Shown here one piece after another: positions 16,355-23,423 of a stretch of DNA of 64,000 nt. This DNA comes from Paenibacillus dendritiformis. GTDB taxonomy: Bacteria; Bacillota; Bacilli; Paenibacillales; Paenibacillaceae. The position numbers and the translations under genes were made by a program. The first letter of the stretch is position 1. Every line of letters begins with the position of its first letter. The notes beneath the pieces were generated by a model, which ran no database searches, was not told the origin of the DNA, and saw only the letters and a program-made list of their open reading frames with translations. The stretch is taken from assembly GCF_015845845.1 (NCBI RefSeq), contig NZ_LDIG01000133.1, positions 27,599 to 91,598 of the forward strand, in the 5' to 3' direction.

Positions 16355-16990
16355 TTGAAACAGTCTGATACGAAAACGTCGACCCGCCAACAGATGCTGA
16401 TGCTGCTCAAAACGAATGGAGCGATGTCGGCCGCCCAATTGGCCGTGGAGCTGGACATGACGGAAATGGGCGTGCGCAGGCATCTGTATTCGCTGGAGGA
16501 AGAAGGCCTGCTGGAAACCGAGATGGTGCGCCAGCCGATGGGCCGCCCGCTGCGTACATACCGGCTGTCGACTCAAGGGGATGAACAGTTCCCGAAGCAA
16601 TACCATCAGCTGATTCTGGACTTGCTGAAGGAGATGGAGGTCTGGCCGGAGGAAGAAGGGATTGGGAAGCTGTTCGAGAGCCGCAAGCAGTCGCTAATCC
16701 AGAAGTATGCCCCGCATATGGGCCAATCCAGCCTGGAGGAACGCGTCAAAGCCCTCGGGTCCATTCAGGATCATAACGGATATATGGTCGAGACGGAGCG
16801 GGAAGAAGATGGAAGCTGGCTGTTGCATGAGTACAATTGCCCCATTGCGCAGGTGGCCCAGCATTATAAACAGCCTTGTGCTTGCGAACTGGCGCTCTTC
16901 CGCGAACTGCTGGACGCGGATGTGATCCGCACCGAATGCATCGCGGAGCAGGGCAAGCGCTGCACATACCGGATACGCAAGCGAACTTAA
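16355..16990 (+). CDS. HTH transcriptional regulator with a C-terminal Cys cluster (SufR-like)
   Basis: Winged-helix DNA-binding protein. 211 residues starting at TTG 16355 behind AAAGGTGG. The HTH lies at about residues 9-70 (RQQMLMLLKTNGAMSAAQLA, then VRRHLYSLEEEGLL). The C-terminal domain has five cysteines: C162, C175 and C177, C195 and C203, with C162 and C175 separated by 12 residues. SufR-type regulators use similar Cys residues to hold an iron-sulfur cluster, so redox or iron sensing is likely but not shown. It is a single gene with a strong terminator (16993-17020). No suf genes are in the window, so its targets are unknown. Confidence 0.78.
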   Translation: MKQSDTKTSTRQQMLMLLKTNGAMSAAQLAVELDMTEMGVRRHLYSLEEEGLLETEMVRQPMGRPLRTYRLSTQGDEQFPKQYHQLILDLLKEMEVWPEEEGIGKLFESRKQSLIQKYAPHMGQSSLEERVKALGSIQDHNGYMVETEREEDGSWLLHEYNCPIAQVAQHYKQPCACELALFRELLDADVIRTECIAEQGKRCTYRIRKRT

Positions 16991-16992
16991 CC

Positions 16993-17020
16993 GCCGGGAG
17001 AGAACTCCCGGGGGTTTTTT
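16993..17020 (+). terminator. Terminator of the SufR-like gene
   Basis: CCGGGAG (16994-17000) pairs with CTCCCGG (17005-17011) around AGAA and is followed by GGG and six T residues. Confidence 0.88.
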
Positions 17021-17024
17021 ATAT

Positions 17025-17256
17025 CCCCGTGCACAGGATGTGGGTGTCCCTGTCCGTCTCTTATGCTTGTTATCCCCGTAGTGCAGGATAAACAGTCTTG
17101 CCACATCTATTTGTATCGTTAAATTTGAGGTAAAGCATATCTGAGCGTCGGGGATATTGGTATAAGGCACAAGCAAATCCATCTGAGCGGCTGGGACATT
17201 GACCGTAAGGCACAAGCAATGCCATCTGACCAACCGGGATATTGATCGGAAGGCCA
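17025..17256. repeat. Dispersed 29-bp core repeats, mixed orientation
   Basis: Three plus-strand copies of the core lie at 17141-17168, 17183-17211 and 17226-17254, each CTGA(G/C)...GGGA(T/C)AT...AAGGC and about 42 bp apart. At least one reversed copy is at about 17058-17086 (CTTATGC...TATCCCC...GCAGG), with a more decayed one just before it. No open frame with a ribosome site crosses the region. It fills most of the 420-bp gap between the SufR-like gene and the DUF948 gene. Confidence 0.75.
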
Positions 17257-17324
17257 CGGTTATGATAGTTGCACCGTACGGGGTTCATCACACCCAATCG
17301 CAATTAATTTTTACGTGAAAAGTG

Positions 17325-17353
17325 TGTCAAGACAAGCCCAAACTATCTATACT
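17325..17353 (+). promoter_or_regulatory. Possible promoter of the DUF948-ytxH operon
   Basis: TGTCAA (17325-17330) and TATACT (17348-17353) are 17 bp apart, about 57 bp before the DUF948 start. The homologous B. subtilis operon also uses a stress sigma factor, but I see no clear sigma-B site. Confidence 0.35.
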
Positions 17354-17409
17354 GTCATTACAACATGGGCATTTGCCTGGGTTGATGCTGGAGATAGGGA
17401 GGAGCCGCC

Positions 17410-17886
17410 ATGATTGCATGGAGCATTCTGCTTGCTGCCGTGGCCTGGACGGCACTGTGCGGTGCTGGAATAGCCGTGCTGCTTCGGTTGGGGCGGACGC
17501 TGGCTAAGACAGAGGAGTGTGCGTATGAAGCGAAGCGGTTGATTCGACGGTTGTCGGCTCTGTCCAAGAAGGCCGAGCGGACCGTGGAGGCCGCCGAGGA
17601 AGTGATCGGCGCGTTGAATGAATGGAGCGGCGCGCTTCGCCAGACCGGCAGGCTGCTGTCGGAGTGGGGGCGGAGGACCGAGCGATGGTTCGGGCGCAAG
17701 GAGGAACAGGCGGGCGGCTCACGGGACGAGTCGGACTCCCGTTCCTGTCGGCCCCCCGGCCAATGGCTGAAATGGGCTGCGGCGGGATGGGACGAATGGC
17801 AGCGGCGCGCGTCCCGGCACGAATCCCCGCCGGCATCCCGACAACGGCATGAACCCGGAGCAATGCCGACAGGAGGAGAGCAATAG
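17410..17886 (+). CDS. DUF948-like membrane protein (YtxG/YoxC type)
   Basis: 158 residues with one N-terminal membrane segment (about 3-26) and then a long helical region with heptad character (RLGRTLAKTEECAYEAKRL through VEAAEEVIGALNEWS, given in part). The tail is basic and low-complexity, rich in R, G, S and P. DUF948 proteins pair with YtxH proteins, as in the B. subtilis ytxG-ytxH stress operon, and that arrangement is repeated here: the stop is 1 bp before the next ATG. Biochemical function is unknown. The tail looks poorly conserved, so the exact C-terminus matters little. Confidence 0.65.
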   Translation: MIAWSILLAAVAWTALCGAGIAVLLRLGRTLAKTEECAYEAKRLIRRLSALSKKAERTVEAAEEVIGALNEWSGALRQTGRLLSEWGRRTERWFGRKEEQAGGSRDESDSRSCRPPGQWLKWAAAGWDEWQRRASRHESPPASRQRHEPGAMPTGGEQ

Positions 17887-17887
17887 C

Positions 17888-18229
17888 ATGGAAAATGGCA
17901 ACAAGAAGTTCTGGATCGGAACGCTCGTCGGCGGTGTAGTGGGTTCGGTAGCGGCATTGCTCCTGGCGCCCAAATCGGGCCGCGAGCTGCGCGCCGATAT
18001 TGCGGAGGGTGCTCAGCAGTTGAATGAAAAGACACAGCAACTGGCGAAGCAGATTGGAGAGCAAAAAGATAATCTCCTGGCAACTGCGCGCGAGAAAGCG
18101 GCCGGCATTCAGCAGCACTGGAACCAATGGCGTCAGGCAGACAACGAAGCGGAGCTGACGGTGCTTGACGACACATTGGATGCCGCTTCCGAGGAGACGG
18201 AGAAGGAATTGGAAGTTACGCGGAGATAA
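17888..18229 (+). CDS. YtxH domain-containing protein
   Basis: 113 residues from the ATG at 17888, preceded by AGGAGG at 17871-17876; an upstream ATG at 17849 lies inside the previous gene and lacks a site. The glycine-rich membrane segment FWIGTLVGGVVGSVAALLLA (about 8-27), followed by PKSGRELRADI, is the YtxH hallmark. The rest is an amphipathic helix rich in Q, K and A. Members are associated with general stress or envelope functions, with no known activity. It is co-transcribed with the DUF948 gene and ends before a hairpin at 18258. Confidence 0.85.
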   Translation: MENGNKKFWIGTLVGGVVGSVAALLLAPKSGRELRADIAEGAQQLNEKTQQLAKQIGEQKDNLLATAREKAAGIQQHWNQWRQADNEAELTVLDDTLDAASEETEKELEVTRR

Positions 18230-18257
18230 AGGTTATCCGCCCTTCCATATGTATAAC

Positions 18258-18325
18258 AGCATCCCTGTATCACACCATCCCTGTTCTTCTTGGCACTTGC
18301 CAAGAGGGAGCAGGGATGCTTCTTT
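18258..18325 (+). terminator. Long hairpin after ytxH
   Basis: AGCATCCCTG (18258-18267) pairs with CAGGGATGCT (18311-18320), and an inner stem TCTTGGC/GCCAAGA is nested inside. It is followed by TCTTT. Probably the operon's terminator, though the T-run is weak. Confidence 0.55.
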
Positions 18326-18493
18326 GCGCGGAGCGTTTCCCCGTAGCTGTTGTCTCTTGCGCTGTGTGAAAATGGTACGATAGCCGACTTGAACCTTGTC
18401 TGCATTGCTGTTAAGATCGAGGTACATTTTAGCTTTGCGGTACATATGGTATCACAGGTCAGTCAATCAAGAGACAAAGGAAGCGGTGTATTC

Positions 18494-19303
18494 GTGCAAC
18501 AAGCTATAGCAATGCTCGATTCGGGTGTGGGAGGTTTGACGGTTGTCAAAGAAGTCATGCGCCAGCTTCCACAGGAACAAATTATTTATTTCGGCGATAC
18601 CGCCCGATCGCCTTATGGTCCCCGATCCTCGGATGAAGTGAGATTGTTTACGCGTCAAATCGTGGACTATCTTATCCAATTTCAGCCGAAAATGATCGTA
18701 ATCGCCTGCAATACCGCGACGGCGGTCGCCTTGGAAGAGATACGCGCTTATGTTCCGGTTCCCGTCGTCGGTGTCATTTATCCGGGAGCCCGGGCCGCGC
18801 TATCGGCCACGAAGACGGGCTATATCGGCGTCATCGGCACGGACGGGACGATTCGAAGCGGCGCCTACGAGCAGGCGCTCAGGCGGTTATCTCCTCATGT
18901 GGAGGCTGTCAGCCAGGCTTGCCCGACCTTCGCTCCTCTCGTCGAAAAAGGCTTGTTCCAATCCAGTGAAGCCATCGGCGTTGTCCGGGAATCGCTGGAA
19001 CCATTGCGCTCTTTACCATTAGATACATTAATATTGGGTTGTACGCATTATCCTTTTTTAACCGATGCGATTCAACTGGTCATGGGCCCGGACGTTCAAC
19101 TTATCAATTCGGCCGAAGAGACCGCAAGGGAAATCAGTACGATTTTGCATGACAAAGGGCAGCTCGCCCATAGTTTGGAAACGCCGGTTCACCAATTTTT
19201 TTGCAGCGGAGATCCGGAAATGTTCCAGAAGATTGCCCGCGCCTGGCTGGGCGAACAAATATGCGCCGTGCCCGTCGTGTGGCGAATGTCCCAGATTTTA
19301 TAG
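18494..19303 (+). CDS. racE: Glutamate racemase
   Basis: Converts L- to D-glutamate for peptidoglycan; cytoplasmic and cofactor-independent. 269 residues from the GTG at 18494, which gives the family length and starts VQQAIAMLDSGVGGLTV; an AAAGGA site is 12 bp upstream, and in-frame starts further left give an unlikely 48-residue extension. The two catalytic cysteines lie in ACNTATA (near 74) and LGCTHYPFL (near 185), with D10/S11 and the GDTARSPYG motif near 35-43. A terminator follows at 19329. Confidence 0.95.
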   Translation: MQQAIAMLDSGVGGLTVVKEVMRQLPQEQIIYFGDTARSPYGPRSSDEVRLFTRQIVDYLIQFQPKMIVIACNTATAVALEEIRAYVPVPVVGVIYPGARAALSATKTGYIGVIGTDGTIRSGAYEQALRRLSPHVEAVSQACPTFAPLVEKGLFQSSEAIGVVRESLEPLRSLPLDTLILGCTHYPFLTDAIQLVMGPDVQLINSAEETAREISTILHDKGQLAHSLETPVHQFFCSGDPEMFQKIARAWLGEQICAVPVVWRMSQIL

Positions 19304-19328
19304 CTATTATACGTATAGTTTATGCCAA

Positions 19329-19370
19329 AGAGCATGCCTTTCGCGTTTGTCGCGGAGAGCATGCTTTTTT
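19329..19370 (+). terminator. racE terminator
   Basis: AGCATGC (19331-19337) pairs with GCATGCT (19359-19365), with further pairing inside the loop, and runs into seven T residues. Confidence 0.85.
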
Positions 19371-19454
19371 GGTCTTTTGGAATGCGGCAACTCCAGTCAT
19401 GTCCGCTTTGTACGGGGCATATGCATCTATGAGGAAGTGAAGGAGGTTCGAACG

Positions 19455-20669
19455 ATGCAGATCCCCTATACCATACAGCCTGGAGATACCTACCTGCGTA
19501 TTTGCGCCCGGCATGGGATTAATCTGCCTGCGCTCTTGGCATACAATCCGCAGCTTGATCCCGACCAATATGCGCTTCCCGGGTATGTTCTCATGGTACC
19601 GGCGCGTCCGTACGATACTTATGCCGTCCAGCCAAATGATACTTTAAGCAGTCTTGCCGCCAGACATGGCGTTCCGGAAGCGCTGATTCGCTCGGTGAAT
19701 CCAAGCTTGTCGCCGGACCGGCTGGCGGTCGGGCAGAAGGTGTTCATTCCCTATGTGTGCACGAATGAGACACTTCGGAAAAAAGCGGAATACGGCCCTC
19801 TCCAACTAATGGAAGATCTTCAGCAATTAAGCCGCCGCTATTCCTGTGTCCAAGTGGAAACGATCGGACACAGCGTCCTCGGCAAGCCGATTTTGGCCGT
19901 CAGTATCGGGCGCGGGCCAGTGCCGATTCATGCAAATGGCGGTGTCCATGCGAATGAGTGGATAACTTCGGCTTTGCTTATGCAGTTCATCGAAGATTAC
20001 GCACGGTCTTGCGAGAGCGGAAAGCCATGGCTCGGCTGGGATGCGCGTTCCGCTTACGAGCGAACGGCCTTGAAAATCGTGCCTATGGTGAATCCGGACG
20101 GCGTCGAATTGGTGCAGGAAGGCATCTCGCCTCGACATCCGTTCTATTCCCCGGTCATGGGATGGAATCAGGGCTCGCGGCGCTTTCAACGGTGGAAAGC
20201 GAACATCCGCGGCGTGGACCTGAATGATCAGTTCCCGGCCCACTGGGAGGAAGAACGGGCGCGGCGCGGAATGCGTTCCCCGGGGCCGCTCAATTACGGC
20301 GGGGAGCATCCGTTGTCCGAGCCCGAGGCCGCTGCGCTCGCTTCCTATACGGAACGGAATTCGTTCGAGCTGGCCCTGTCTTTCCATACGCAAGGACAGG
20401 AGATTTATTGGAACTACCGTGATTATGAGCCGCCGGAAGCGCTCACATGGGCGGAACGGTTCCAAGCGGTCAGCGGTTACCGGGCCGTCAAGCTGTCGGG
20501 CAGTGACGCCGGATACAAGGATTGGTTCATTCAGCGATTCCGGAAGCCCGGCTTCACGGTCGAGGTCGGCCTTGGCGCCAGCCCGCTGCCATTGCATGAC
20601 TTTGACGGAATGTATAAGGAAGTGTCGGCGATTTTGCGGGAAGCATTGAACGGGCAAGTCGAGGAATAG
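19455..20669 (+). CDS. LysM-M14 peptidase (gamma-D-glutamyl-diamino acid endopeptidase type)
   Basis: Zinc carboxypeptidase-fold enzyme that cuts the peptide stem of peptidoglycan. 404 residues from the ATG at 19455 behind AAGGAGG. Two LysM cell-wall-binding modules (about 3-48 and 53-100) precede the M14 domain. Zinc ligands are H165 and E168 in GGVHANEW and H311 in SFHTQG, with catalytic E370 in FTVEVG. There is no classic signal peptide. The domain order matches endopeptidase I of Bacillus sphaericus and YqgT of B. subtilis, which act around sporulation; that role is inferred from the family. Confidence 0.92.
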   Translation: MQIPYTIQPGDTYLRICARHGINLPALLAYNPQLDPDQYALPGYVLMVPARPYDTYAVQPNDTLSSLAARHGVPEALIRSVNPSLSPDRLAVGQKVFIPYVCTNETLRKKAEYGPLQLMEDLQQLSRRYSCVQVETIGHSVLGKPILAVSIGRGPVPIHANGGVHANEWITSALLMQFIEDYARSCESGKPWLGWDARSAYERTALKIVPMVNPDGVELVQEGISPRHPFYSPVMGWNQGSRRFQRWKANIRGVDLNDQFPAHWEEERARRGMRSPGPLNYGGEHPLSEPEAAALASYTERNSFELALSFHTQGQEIYWNYRDYEPPEALTWAERFQAVSGYRAVKLSGSDAGYKDWFIQRFRKPGFTVEVGLGASPLPLHDFDGMYKEVSAILREALNGQVEE

Positions 20670-20734
20670 ACTGTCTCGGGAGGGCCGTATGACGCGGGCC
20701 GGATGGCGCACACTAGAGGCAAGGGGGTGTGCGG

Positions 20735-20995
20735 ATGGGCCGCAATCATATGTCTGCCAAGGCCGGAAGCAAGCATCCTGTCCGCCGGATCATCCGGCTG
20801 TTCCGAGCGGCGCCGCGGCTGTTGTTCTCGCCCCGGGTACCGCTGAAGGAGAAAGGGATTTTTGCCGGACTGGTCCTGTTGTATTGGGTAATGCCCGATT
20901 TCATGCCATTTATGCCGATCGACGATATCCTGTTCACGATGATTTTGATGCCATGGTTCTCCAAACGGGTCATGAAATACGATCCCGTCCGTTAG
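20735..20995 (+). CDS. DUF1232 (YkvA-like) small membrane protein
   Basis: 86 residues from the ATG at 20735, which has AGGGGGTG 7 bp upstream (an in-frame GTG lies at 20729). A basic N-terminus is followed by IFAGLVLLYWVMPDFMPFMPIDDI, given here in pieces: a hydrophobic hairpin with the MPDFMP...DD pattern typical of DUF1232. The function of the family is unknown. It lies between the M14 peptidase gene and a DUF1450 gene, all on the plus strand, with gaps of 65 and 111 bp. Confidence 0.75.
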   Translation: MGRNHMSAKAGSKHPVRRIIRLFRAAPRLLFSPRVPLKEKGIFAGLVLLYWVMPDFMPFMPIDDILFTMILMPWFSKRVMKYDPVR

Positions 20996-21106
20996 AAGTT
21001 GTGGCCATACCGGTTGCTTCTGCTGGGCCATTCCCTTACAATAACTATAGCAACATTGGACTTTCTTTTACATCATGATGAAGGGATTAAGATGGAGTGA
21101 GCAATC

Positions 21107-21331
21107 ATGGCTAATGATATACGTATATGTGATAAATGCCGCCATATCAGCATGAAGTCGTTCCTGCCGAAGGTGAAGAAGCTGGATCCCGAGGCGGAAA
21201 TTAAAATAGGCTGCAAGTCGTACTGCGGCCATTGCCTGAAGCGGGTATTTATTTATATTAACGGAAGATATGTAACGGCGCCGACGGAGGACGAGGCGAT
21301 CGAAAAGGCAAAGGCGTTCCTCAAGCACTAG
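21107..21331 (+). CDS. DUF1450-like zinc-ribbon protein
   Basis: 74 residues with two cysteine pairs: CDKC (8-11) and CKSYCGHC (about 36-43), and then the family-like segment VFIYINGRYVTAPTEDEA. This fits the small DUF1450 group found across Bacillales. The four metal-type cysteines suggest a zinc- or iron-sulfur-binding fold. The ATG follows ATGGAGTGAG. Function unknown; no operon partner is obvious. Confidence 0.75.
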   Translation: MANDIRICDKCRHISMKSFLPKVKKLDPEAEIKIGCKSYCGHCLKRVFIYINGRYVTAPTEDEAIEKAKAFLKH

Positions 21332-21406
21332 GTTTCGGTATAGAAAATGCTGTCGAGCACATCCTAACGTTGCTTATGAATAACACAGACGAAGGAGGCT
21401 TACAGC

Positions 21407-21694
21407 ATGCCGAACAAGTATGACTCCAGCCTGCAGTCGCAGAATCCGATCTCCCAGGCCCAAAATGCGGTCAAGACGGCCCGCAATGCGGTATCCCAGG
21501 CGATGTCTCATCCGTCGGAGCAGTCCGTCGAACAAGCCGAGCAATCGCTGCAGCATGCCGAACGGGCGGTCGAGCAGGCCGGACTGAGCTTGAACCAGCA
21601 GCCGGTGGAGCTGGCCGAAGCGATGCTCGAGGAGCAGCAGGACCGGTTAAGCTCTCTTCTCACCAGCGAGCAATGGGAAAATCGTGAAGAATGA
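21407..21694 (+). CDS. Small Gln/Ala-rich helical protein, unknown
   Basis: I recognise no family. 95 residues with an excellent AAGGAGG site 9 bp before the ATG, and a clean terminator after (21726-21754), which supports a real gene. The composition is striking: Q, A, E and S make up most of it, with repeated A-x-x-A-x-x-A and Q-x-x-E-x-A patterns (for example EQAEQSLQHAERAVEQAG). This suggests one or two long amphipathic helices forming a coiled coil. It has no cysteine, no membrane segment and no tryptophan except one near the C-terminus. Confidence 0.65.
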   Translation: MPNKYDSSLQSQNPISQAQNAVKTARNAVSQAMSHPSEQSVEQAEQSLQHAERAVEQAGLSLNQQPVELAEAMLEEQQDRLSSLLTSEQWENREE

Positions 21695-21725
21695 AGTTCG
21701 CTCTTTATCATGAAAATAATGCCGG

Positions 21726-21754
21726 AATCCCAGACACCCGTCTGGGATTTTTTT
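21726..21754 (+). terminator. Terminator upstream of the BCCT gene
   Basis: AATCCCAGAC (21726-21735) pairs with GTCTGGGATT (21740-21749) and runs into seven T residues. Its T-run contains a TTG that could be mistaken for the start of the next gene. Confidence 0.9.
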
Positions 21755-21800
21755 GCGCATACTACATGCTATCAAGAGCAACAACCAAGGGGGTGGAGGT

Positions 21801-23321
21801 ATGGTATTTGGAATATCGGTCGTGATCATCCTGGCCTTTGTCCTCTGGGGCTTGCTGTCCCCCGGCAGCATGGCGCAGCAATCCGAGGCGGCGCTCACCT
21901 TCACGACGGAGCGGTTCGGCTGGTTCTATCTGATCACGGCCTTGATCGTGCTTTTGTTCTGCTTCGTGCTTGCCTTCGGAAAGCATGGACATATCCGGCT
22001 CGGCCAGGACGACGATGAGCCGGAATATTCGAATCTGTCCTGGTTCGCCATGCTGTTCAGCGCAGGCATGGGCATTGGTCTCGTCTTCTGGGGTGTGGCC
22101 GAGCCGCTCAGCCATTACCTGAATCCGCCCACTGCGGCTGGAATGACACCGGATGCGGCACGCGAAGCGATGCGTTACTCCTTTTTCCATTGGGGACTTC
22201 ATCCATGGGGGATTTATTCGCTCGTGTCGCTCGCTCTGGCTTATTTCACCTTCCGCCAAGAGCATAAGGGATTGATAAGCCGGACGTTCTACCCGTTGCT
22301 TGGAGAACGCGTGGACGGATCCATCGGCAAAGTAATTGACATTTTAGCCATTATCGCCACTACCTTCGGTGTCGCGACGTCGCTTGGGCTCGGTGTTATG
22401 CAGATTAACGGCGGGTTGCGGCATACGTTCGGAATCCCGTCGAACATCACCGTTCAAATCATCATTATTATTGTGGTCACGGTATTATTCCTGACGTCGG
22501 CCATTACCGGCCTGGACAAGGGGATACGAATATTGAGCAATACGAATCTGCTTATTGCGCTCGGCCTCCTGGTCTTCACGCTGCTGCTCGGACCGACAAC
22601 CTTCATCATCGATACGTTCACGACGACGTTGGGCGGCTACTTGCAAAATATTATCCAGATGAGTCTTCGGCTGTCGCCGTTCACCGGAAATTCCTGGATT
22701 GCAAAATGGACCTTGTTTTATTGGGCCTGGTGGATCGCATGGGCGCCGTTCGTCGGTTCGTTCATCGCGCGCGTATCCCGGGGACGGACGATCAAGGAGT
22801 TCATTCTCGGGACATTGCTCCTGCCAAGCGGCTTCAGCTTCGTCTGGTTTTCCGTATTCGGGGCAACGGGCCTTCACTTGGAAATGTTCGAGGGCTTAAA
22901 GCTCGCCCAGGCCGTGCAGCAGGATATTACATCCGCCTTGTTCGTGACGCTCGACGCTCTGCCGGCCGGCTATGTGCTCGGAGTACTGGCCACGCTGCTC
23001 ATCGTGACGTTCTTCATTACATCGGCCGATTCCGCCACCTTCGTGCTCGGCATGATGTCCTCTGACGGCAATCCGAATCCGAGCATTCCAATCAAGCTCA
23101 CCTGGGGAATCTTTCAGTCGCTGATCGCAATCGTTCTTCTCCTGAGCGGGGGGCTGGACGCCCTTCAGACCGCTTCCATCCTGACGGCGCTGCCGTTCGC
23201 GGTCGTCCTGCTCGGCATGTGCGCGTCTCTTGCCAAGGCGCTGCGCCGGGAAGAGCGGGAGCGGCGCCGGAAGGAGAAAAAGCGGCGCCGAAAGCTGGAC
23301 GAGCTCCTGCAGGAGCGGTAG
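21801..23321 (+). CDS. BCCT-family betaine/carnitine/choline transporter
   Basis: Secondary transporter for trimethylammonium compounds, probably Na+-coupled glycine betaine uptake for osmoprotection. 506 residues from the ATG at 21801, with AGGGGGTG upstream; an in-frame TTG at 21753 lies in a terminator and is rejected. Twelve membrane segments. The family glycine motif reads FSAGMGIGLVFWGVAEP (near 85-100), and the substrate-box tryptophans are in FYWAWWIAWAPFVG and GFSFVWFSVFG. The C-terminal tail is highly charged (RREERERRRKEKKRRRK), like the osmosensing tails of BetP and OpuD; sensing here is inferred. It ends at a shared terminator with ltaS. Confidence 0.92.
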   Translation: MVFGISVVIILAFVLWGLLSPGSMAQQSEAALTFTTERFGWFYLITALIVLLFCFVLAFGKHGHIRLGQDDDEPEYSNLSWFAMLFSAGMGIGLVFWGVAEPLSHYLNPPTAAGMTPDAAREAMRYSFFHWGLHPWGIYSLVSLALAYFTFRQEHKGLISRTFYPLLGERVDGSIGKVIDILAIIATTFGVATSLGLGVMQINGGLRHTFGIPSNITVQIIIIIVVTVLFLTSAITGLDKGIRILSNTNLLIALGLLVFTLLLGPTTFIIDTFTTTLGGYLQNIIQMSLRLSPFTGNSWIAKWTLFYWAWWIAWAPFVGSFIARVSRGRTIKEFILGTLLLPSGFSFVWFSVFGATGLHLEMFEGLKLAQAVQQDITSALFVTLDALPAGYVLGVLATLLIVTFFITSADSATFVLGMMSSDGNPNPSIPIKLTWGIFQSLIAIVLLLSGGLDALQTASILTALPFAVVLLGMCASLAKALRREERERRRKEKKRRRKLDELLQER

Positions 23322-23386
23322 GTCAGGAGAAGGAGATCGGCGGGGCAGGTGCGGCAGACGCAGGATGCAGGCGCCTGTGAGAGGCG

Positions 23387-23422
23387 AAGACAGCCGCTGT
23401 CAACGGGGACAGCGGCTGTCTT
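23387..23422. terminator. Bidirectional terminator between BCCT and LTA synthase genes
   Basis: AAGACAGCCGCTGT (23387-23400) is exactly complementary to ACAGCGGCTGTCTT (23409-23422) around an 8-nt loop. It lies between convergent genes. Confidence 0.85.
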
Positions 23423-23423
23423 G

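Noticed and set aside
21753..21800. TTG start for the BCCT transporter giving 16 extra residues
   Set aside because: The TTG lies in the T-run of the upstream terminator; the ATG at 21801 has a proper ribosome site and begins just before the first membrane helix.
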